From positions 20,753,282 to 20,817,281 of the forward strand of contig NC_064755.1 of the NCBI RefSeq assembly GCF_011397635.1: a stretch of DNA of 64,000 nt, given 5' to 3'. The position numbers and the translations under genes are program-made. Shown one piece after another: positions 56,401-64,000 of the stretch. The stretch comes from Epinephelus fuscoguttatus (taxonomy: Eukaryota; Chordata; Actinopteri; Perciformes; Serranidae). The notes under the pieces were generated by a model. The model worked only from the letters and a program-made list of their open reading frames with translations, made no database searches and was not told where the DNA came from. The stretch's first letter is position 1. Each line of letters opens with the position of its first letter.

Positions 56401-59400
56401 TTTGATTCAATGTTGATCAAATATGGTGATTTAAGTAGTCAGTGAGTCTAAGTATTTCATCAGTATACATCAACATGACATATGATGTGCATCCTAAATC
56501 ATTTATTGAGACTTTAAAGTTCCAAATCAGTACTGTGATTTATTTTCCCAACACATAAATTACTTGAACCGATTAGACACAGTCATGCAAGACTACTCTT
56601 AAGAAAATGGCAACCTTATTCATGCAAGAACTGTAAACCAATAAAAGAAAACCTGAAAACATACAGCAGCTGTAAAAAATATAATGAAATACAACCGCTC
56701 ATGCTTGAAAAATTAGACCAAAAAATGCAGATATTTTATTTTTTTGAAACATTAAACCTCTTGCACTGCCTAGAATGTATTAGAATTTATTCAAAATGGC
56801 TGTTAATGAGTTGAGGTTGCTTAATATCATAAGGAAAAATATATTTTGTACTTTTGTTCTATTACACACGTGTAACCCCAGGAGCAGGTGTTGATGTCTG
56901 TGTAATTGTGAGATCAGTGGTATCTGTATTGTAAAGCTGTGTGCCTCTGTATACCTGCTGATTACTTGAAACTTAAACATCATATAATCTAATATAATCT
57001 AATTGCCTGATTTCACTATATTTATAAATTTTGCTGACATCAATGTAATTTTTCACCAGTTTACCAGGAATGCCACAATCATAGGAGGCCTGTATTAACC
57101 ATGCTCAAACTTCTGTATGTGTTTTTTTGTACACTGATGATTCCTATTGTCGTTCACAGGCTAGAAGAGAACTATGAGATAGCTGAAGGTGTGTGTATCC
57201 CTCGAAGTGCCCTCTACATGCATTACTTAGACTTCAGTGAAAAGCACGACACACAGCCAGTGAACGCGGCCAGCTTTGGAAAGGTAAGATTTAAACATCT
57301 CTGCAGATGAAGGTTAAACAGTCTGGCAAATCATCATTCCCACCTGTATCCAGTTTCACTCTTTTTTAAATGTCCTGAAAACACATGAAAGTCATGAACT
57401 CGCTAGCATCTAGAGCTGCAATGATTGGACAACTAATTGATAAGTTTTTGATAACCTATTAATCGTTGAAGTAATTCTTTGTGCAAAACTGTCAGAAAAT
57501 GTCGTTTTTAGCCTCTCAGATATGGAGATTTCCTGCTTTTCTCTGTTTTATATCATATTAAATTGAATATCTGATTTTAGGCTCACAAAACGACATTTAA
57601 AAACATTATCTTGGACTTTGAGAATCTAGGAATAAACATTTCACTTTTTTTTTTGACATTTTTTAGACCAAAGATTTAATAGATAATTAAAATCACTGTT
57701 AGCTACAGCGCTACTAGCATCTGTAGTGTTTGTAGGTAATCATCGAAAATGACTCAATAGAAGAAGATACTAAACAACATTTGGACGGCGTATGAAAGCA
57801 ATAATCTCACGCACTAAATCAGCCGTAAGCATTAGTCTGACCATTTCATGCCTGGTTTGATTGGTTGTGCTGCAGCTCTGGCTGCTGTTGAAGTAATATC
57901 AACTGCTGCTCAGTGTGAGGCGAGCAAAGCTCTGCGGTCGTTCACTGAACACATAATCTAGAGCCAAAGGAGATGTGCTTTCGTCTGTTCCCACAACCCC
58001 AAGAAGTTCCTCAGCCTTCCTACCCCCAGCCATCCCCTGTACCCTGGACTCCGGCCCCAACCCCCAACCCGGCCCACCCCCGCCCCTCCGCAGCTCCTGT
58101 CGGAAGATATTGAAAAAGAGAAGGGGCCTGGATTAATGTGTAATTAAAGGAAATTTGGAAGGGTGAGATGTTGCGGAATGTTAGATCAGTGGCTGGAGCA
58201 GTGTGGGGTGTCCTTTAGGAAGGCTTCATTGATTCAGGACAAAAAAACGAGAGAGGGCCCGGACTGCCTCCCTGTCTGCTCATTTATCAAGCGGGGCCTG
58301 ACAGAAACTTCACAGCTTGGCCTCTTTTTTCATCCCACACAATGGAGAGCTACACTGTTTGCTAAAGTTTCTGCACCAGGAGCTGGACCAAGGAGCCAAT
58401 CTCTTTGGACAAAAAGAGAGGAAAGGAAGAAGGAGGGAGTGGAGGAGAGAAAGAGAGTGAGAAGGAGAGAGAATGGCGGGTGGATGGATAGATGAGGGGA
58501 GACTGTTGATATAGGAAAAAAAAAGTAATACCCCTGGATGTCATAAATGGATGGCTCTCAAAGCTTTTTTTTTGTCCTCACAGACCTCCCTGTGGATACA
58601 GCTATGAGACTTTCATGTCTTCCTCCTGACAGACTTTATTAAACACTTTACCCTTAACTTTTTTTCTTTAAAACACTCACACATTAGTATTTTATAAAGA
58701 TCTTATTTTGGTTCATTGTGTCACCTGTTTCCTCCTCCTTTTCTTTTTCTCTTTTCTTTTATTCAACCACTCTCTCTTTAGTTACAGCACACTGACGAAC
58801 TATTTCTCTCCTACACTGAACAGATCATAAGACAACAGTTTCCAGCGTTAACTACCAGAAGACTGGGGACAAGAGGGCAGTCGAAGTAAGTTGGTTTGCT
58901 TTTATTCTGTCATAAACTCATACATATTAGACACTCACTCACAATCTCTCTCCCCAAAAGCTCAAAGTCATTTATAATCAAATGTACAACACTTGTAAGA
59001 GCAGTTGTTGAACAAACTTCAGTCACAGACTCCAACAATGCAGTTACATATGTATGAAAAATAAAAATAATTATTATAAAATCACATAAGTAGAAACAAA
59101 AAGAAAGAAGATTTAAGGATATCAAGTAGTGCAAAGGATAAAATATGAATAAAACTTAAAATAAAGTGGTATATTTCAGTAGTTGCATAAATAAAGAGAA
59201 TGTAACAGGAACATACTGTAGCAAAATGTATAGGCATGACAAGAGTGCACAAAAATATGTATATACAGAGGTGCAAAAAGTTTAGTTCAAAGGTAAAGTG
59301 ACAGTGATCAAAATGATGTGCTCAGAGCTCAAGAGTCTTCCGATAAAAAACCCCACATGAAGCACGGAACAACAAACTAACAAACTATAAACAGCATATA

Positions 59401-62400
59401 ACACAAACAAGCTGGTAAGCCTAAAATTGAAGCACAGCACAGAATAACAACACTTGGAAGTTTTAATTGTTTATTAATTTGTTTAACCAGGAAGTCCCTT
59501 TAAGACTGAAAATCTCTTACAAGAGAGACCTGGCCAAGGTAGCAGCCAATCAGAACACATTAAAATGCAACATATACAACATATAATACAAAAATCCACA
59601 ATGAAACGACAACTATTCAAACATAGTGGCCTCTCAAGAAAACAAGCACACGTCTCTGTCACCACATTCTTTCTTATGCCCTTAAATTCATCAGTGTCTC
59701 TATTTTTAGTTATTTTTGAAGATTGTTCCATGTCCATGGTGCAGAGTAGGAGACTGCAGTTTTCCCCAGATCTGTTAAAACGCAAGGTTCTTAATTCCAT
59801 TGAGTTTCTGAGACTAAGTTTTTAATCAAAAAAAGGTTTAAACAATTTCTAACTATATTACAGGAAATCTACACTTTCCTGTCACAAAGCATTCATCACA
59901 TTTGATAAAAGTAAAGATCAGAAGTTGTACAAGGTACACGTTTCAATCTGTGTACCTTTGGTTCAATCATTTTTCTTTCTTAAATCCGTAAACAGAGAAG
60001 CGGCTGGGTCCCATCTTTGTTTTTTGTTTTGTTTTTTCATTTTAAACCAAGAAGTGAAGAAAAAAATGATAAAACTAAGTCAAATAAGGTCTAATTTTGG
60101 GTTGCAAGCTCCTTTTTGTCATTATTCTGTTTTGAACTGAAGAATGAAGACAGTTAACCTGAAAGTTAAAATAAATATATTTTTAAAAAAAAATCCCAGG
60201 GGATAAAATGAATGTAAGCATATAAAGTTAGAAGATAAAAAAATAAAAATTAAGATTAAATAAACAAATACATATGGACTGACAGTAGCTAGTTGATTAG
60301 GCTACATGCGGTTTAAAATTTTACATTTATACATGTTCACAGCAGCAAAGTTTCTAATTGATAAGGATCGTTTCAATAAGATTGTTTTGTTCTTTTGATT
60401 TATATAAACAGAAAGCTGTAATCTAATGAAACTCAATTTTTTAAACTACTTTATAACAAATTATAATGCATGTATTAGTTAAAAAGACACAGATATATGT
60501 TGCTTTGTAAAGTGTGTGTGAATTATTTTTCATTCCAAGTTTTTATTTTTCACGGTTTCCTATAGTTTATAGTTGTACGCTAAAGACGTTATTCACCCGC
60601 TCCCCTCATTCAGGTACCACTACTACGGCATTGCGGTGAAGGAGACCTCTCAGTATTATGATGTGATGTACTCCAAGAAGGGAGCGGCGTGGGTGAACGA
60701 GACGGGGAAGAAAGAGGTCACGAAGCAGACAGTGGCGTATTCACCGCGCTCCAAACTGGGGACGCTCCTGCCAGAGTTTCCAAATGTCAAAGACCTAAAT
60801 TTGCCCGCCAGCCTGCCAGAAGAGAGGGTAAACAGGAGTTTTAAAAGTCCATCCTTACAGCCAACCTCCCCCCCTCCCACCTCTCCCTGCCATCTCGCCA
60901 TCTCTGCACCCCCTCTGGCTCCAGCCTTTTATCTGCCTCAGGACCTTCACTGGGTTTGCATTTAGAGAAGGACCTTGAGGATTTATGTGCTGGCTCCTCA
61001 CTAACTCTTAATCTTTTGGGGGAGATAATAAGATCTAGCAATGGACAAAGGACAGGCACTAGCTGTCCGGCTTTTAAAGAGGGGCCATGATTTTAAATGG
61101 TTTGTGTTTTGCTGATCTCTAAAGCTCGTTTTATATTACTCCAGCCCAGACCTGTAACATGTATTTATTGCTTCACATGCTTTGTACAAGATTTATTCTC
61201 TTGTTTTTGTGTTTTGTACTTTTCCCCAAAGGCGGGAAAAAAAAACTGTGAAGTTTGTGATCCAATTAGATTAATACTCTGTTGTCGCCCACAGGTGTCA
61301 ACCTTCATCATGATGTACAGAACGCACTGTCAGAGGATACTAGACACTGTTATTCGAGCCAACTTTGACGAGGCAAGTCTGTTTGAAATCATTTCACAGA
61401 TCCATGTCTGTTTTACCCAAATCAATTTAAAGAAAAAGTTTGATTGAATGTAACTCTTTCCTGTAGCTTTTATTTCCTGTAATGTTGAATGTCGTGTGTG
61501 TGTGTGTTTTGTGTGGTACTTTTAGGTCCAAAGCTTCTTGCTGCACTTCTGGCAGGGCATGCCGCCCCACATGCTCCCTGTCCTCGGCTCCCCCACCGTG
61601 GTGAACATAGTCGGTGTTTGCGACTCCATCCTCTACAAGGCCATCTCTGGGGTGCTGATGCCCACCGTCCTGCAAGCACTGCCTGACAGGTGAGCACCTG
61701 CTGTAACCTTCACTCCTAAAATAAGTGATGCCATTCTCCTATCTGCTGTTACCAAAACTGGATAGCATTGTTTCTTTTTTTTACTGACCGAACAGCAGAT
61801 GTTTTCTTTTATTTGTGCAAACCTACAGAATGAATTTAAGGTGCTGCAGAAACAATATGATGGTTATCATTTAGTTCAGAGAATTAAGCTATTTACCAAA
61901 CAGAAGGCGACCTTACATGGGTGGGGGGGGGGGGGGGGGGTTGGGGGGTTACTACAGCCCCTATTCTGTCTCCTAGAAATAGATTTCTGAATCTCTAAAA
62001 ATAAATTGATGATACAAGCAGAGTGTTTTTCATGGTGTTTGTAGCAGGCAGCCTGCTGAGCCAGAATGTTTACTACTGTGTGAGAGAAGCAAGGCAAGAC
62101 GTGTGGCGGGTGTCCAAACGCTGCCTCTACGCCTGTGCGTCACAACCTTCTAACTGTACCAACTCCAGACATCCAAAGATGATCTTTGAATTGTGTATAT
62201 AAATAGCATCACAAATAACCAAATATTAGGCTTGATTGAACGTGAATGTGTTATGCAGTGATGTCGTCTTTACTGCATATGGAAACCTTTATGGCTGTGT
62301 TCATCTTGTTTCCATGAACTCAGTGAATAACAAGGCTGAACAGATGCCTTCAACTTTGATAATATAAGTTTTTCAAGTCATTGATTGTAGCTATTTCCAC

Positions 62401-63882
62401 TCAGATGTCAAATATGGTCTGAACAATTATCAGAGAAGTCTGGACATTTGATTCTGGAAAAGTATGGAATCTTAAAATGGAAAACAAGTAGGAGACCTGG
62501 GTCTGGATTTAAGAAAAATGAAAAATTAAACTAATTGAGAAATTTAAGTGTGAGTCAGGTGACAAAATCGACTCAGATTTTCTGGTTCCAGACTCCCAAA
62601 TGTGAGGATTTTCTGCTTCTCTGTGTCACATACGAAAGTCAACTGAATGTCTGTGTCGGGTGTGAAAGTTTATTTTTGTGCTCTGAGACAGCATTTAGAC
62701 TCAAGGTCCACTTACTGGCTTTTTCTGTAGCTTTTCACCACGTCTCATTCTTCCTCAGCAGACTGAGGTTGCTCAGTTGAATATTTAAGAAGTAATTAGC
62801 AGACGTCACCCTCAGTTCTGAGATCTCTGCATCATTTTTACTATTTTGTGACACTTTTTATGGTGTCTAATTGATCCATTGTTGATTAACTGTGTTTTTT
62901 GTTTTCTCTCGCTGACACAGTTTGACTCAGGTTATCCGAAAATTTGCCAAACAGCTTGATGAGTGGCTAAAAATAGCACTTCACGACCTTCCTGAAAACC
63001 TGAGGAATATCAAATTTGAATGTAAGTGTGAAATCTGCATCTCATAATGGTTAACATCTTAAGAAAGTTTAAATGCTGACACATTAACAGGACTAACCAT
63101 GTTTTTTGTCCTTTTATATTTGCAGTATCCAGGAGATTTTCTCAGATTCTAAAGCGGCAAACATCATTAAATCATCTATGTCAGGTGGCTATCGTGCTCT
63201 GAATGTTTTTTAATAAAATCCATATGAACAAACACAGCTGATAAGGGATATGGGTATGCTCGTGTGTGTAATATTGTCGATTTATCTGTCCCAAGGCGTC
63301 GAGGACTGTGATAAACAGCGCCGACATCACCTTTCAAATGCTGGAGGACTGGAGGAATGTGGACTTGAACAGCATCACCAAGCAGACACTTTACACCATG
63401 GAGGACTCACAAGAGGAGCACAGGCAGCTTATTATCCACTGTAAGTCCACGCTTTTAAACTGATGCCACTCTTAACACACCCGGCCAGACGGAGAATTAC
63501 ACTTTACTGCCACACAAACAACACCCCGAGGGACAATCATTCCCACGACCAGCAGAGTCAAAGCACTAATGATGGAGACCAAAAGGTTAAACAAGTTCAC
63601 TCTCCTCTGAAACACCCTGCGGAGCATCTCCAATTCACTGCAGCCTCACTCCTCTGAATCACTCCTGACGGGATCAGAGGTCGCAGATACGGAGAAGTTG
63701 TTGCATAAGAAGCCTTGTGCATCTGATTTTCCTGTTTGCTAGTTTTCAAGTAATAGAAATGTAACCTGACGTTCTCTCCTGTCACAGTATATCAGGAGTT
63801 TGACCGTCTATTGGAGGAGCAGTCTCCAATTGAGGCGTACATCGAGTGGCTGGACTCGATGGTGGACCGCTGTGTCGTCAAG
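50408..63882 (+). CDS. rfx4: RFX4 winged-helix transcription factor, N-terminal exons (3' end outside window)
   Basis: Twelve exons join in frame to 411 codons: 50408-50450, 52832-52918, 53160-53220, 57160-57283, 58824-58885, 60614-60827, 61295-61372, 61526-61689, 62921-63021, 63126-63184, 63296-63440 and 63788-63882. The protein then runs out of the window. The start [20 protein letters not shown] is the N-terminus of the brain (RFX4_v3-type) isoform. The RFX DNA-binding domain is at about 64-135, from [20 protein letters not shown] to [14 protein letters not shown]. It binds X-box DNA. Later exons encode the conserved B/C and start of the dimerisation regions ([58 protein letters not shown]). 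RFX4 acts in the nucleus in neural-tube patterning and ciliogenesis. Intron 7 has a GC donor. The match to vertebrate RFX4 is close throughout. Confidence 0.97.
50451..52831. other. rfx4: rfx4 intron 1, no recognisable feature
   Basis: A/T-rich intron with no clear mobile-element termini, no coding frame and only weak regulatory texture. Nothing can be supported beyond its intronic status. Confidence 0.5.
53364..53423. repeat. (AT)n microsatellite with adjoining poly(T)
   Basis: AT units run from about 53364 to 53400, followed by imperfect ACATATATATGTATATGT to about 53420. A run of T bases follows at 53452-53474. All lie in rfx4 intron 3. Confidence 0.95.
55930..56211 (-). pseudogene. LINE reverse-transcriptase fragment, inactivated
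   Basis: A minus-strand frame at 56005-56211 contains [13 protein letters not shown], the diagnostic motif of CR1/L2-type non-LTR reverse transcriptases, followed by [17 protein letters not shown]. Where the catalytic YADD should follow, the frame has a stop and then [11 protein letters not shown], so the active site is lost. Both ends of the element are missing or unrecognisable. It is a dead insertion in rfx4 intron 3. Confidence 0.8.
57412..57700. mobile_element. Decayed MITE of the 'gagctgcaa' family in rfx4 intron 4
   Basis: The sequence starts 'agagctgcaatgattgg' and contains 'aaaactgtcagaaaatg' and 'atattggactttgag'-like words, in the order seen in the family at 46916. The right end is eroded. 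Confidence 0.45.
57930..58335. promoter_or_regulatory. Candidate conserved non-coding element in rfx4 intron 4
   Basis: A unique block with 'gatattgaaaaagag', a homeodomain-type GGATTAATGTGTAATTAAAGG (58130-58150), TTCATTGATTCAGG and TTTATCAAGCGG. It is flanked by a C-rich stretch (58020-58090) and a purine-rich stretch (58405-58485). The texture suggests an enhancer. Conservation is untested. Confidence 0.3.
58405..58485. repeat. GA-rich low-complexity tract
   Basis: Almost uninterrupted purine sequence of GGAAGGAAGAAGGAGGG type lies in rfx4 intron 4. Confidence 0.85.
59468..59560 (-). mobile_element. LINE 3' end fragment (minus strand)
   Basis: On the minus strand it reads 'gctaccttggccaggtctctcttgtaagagattttcagtcttaaagggacttcctggttaaac'. 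This is the same tail as at 24240-24345 and 4826-4915. Upstream LINE sequence is not recognisable. Confidence 0.6.
61923..61948. repeat. Poly(G) run
   Basis: Eighteen consecutive G, then TT, then six more G, in rfx4 intron 8. The tract could form a G-quadruplex. It is also a frequent site of sequencing error. Confidence 0.9.
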
Positions 63883-64000
63883 GTCAGACACAATTTTTTT
63901 TTACTCATCTTGGGAAAACAGGTGTTTAAACCCAGTCTGACTCAGCATGTTTTTATATAAAGTTTCTGTCTTCCCTTTATGTTGCACCGATAAAGTTTAT

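Overview
The window is vertebrate nuclear DNA, almost certainly from a percomorph-type ray-finned fish. Protein-coding sequence is split into short exons with GT-AG introns. The encoded proteins are close to known vertebrate proteins. The introns and spacers are full of short transposon families that I recognise as typical of teleosts: tRNA-derived SINEs, non-autonomous DNA transposons and LINE 3' ends. All four recognised genes lie on the + strand.

Layout. (1) 1-3377: the last five exons of liprin-beta-1 (ppfibp1), followed by its 3' UTR to about 4300. (2) 6662-11325: a complete eight-exon EndoU-family secreted poly(U)-specific endoribonuclease. Its 3 kb fifth intron holds a TA-flanked inverted-repeat element containing a 56-bp minisatellite. 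(3) 14190-45559: a complete 28-exon polr3b, the second-largest catalytic subunit of RNA polymerase III (1,132 residues). (4) 50408-63882 and beyond the window: the first twelve coding exons (411 codons) of the brain-type isoform of the transcription factor rfx4, including the whole RFX DNA-binding domain. The polr3b-rfx4 adjacency and orientation match the human arrangement on chromosome 12.

The four genes do not form a pathway. The most plausible functional link is regulatory. The long polr3b introns contain several unique, non-repeat blocks rich in homeodomain, SOX and POU-type words, and one near-ideal RFX X-box. They would fit distal enhancers of the developmental gene rfx4 lodged inside its housekeeping neighbour. 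That is inference and needs a conservation test.

The rest is mobile-element archaeology. It includes TTAA-flanked, TA-flanked and hAT-like elements with visible terminal inverted repeats and target duplications, SINEs nested inside older elements, a fold-back palindrome and degenerate LINE reverse-transcriptase fragments. I found no CRISPR array, no rRNA, no free-standing tRNA gene and no bacterial-type system.
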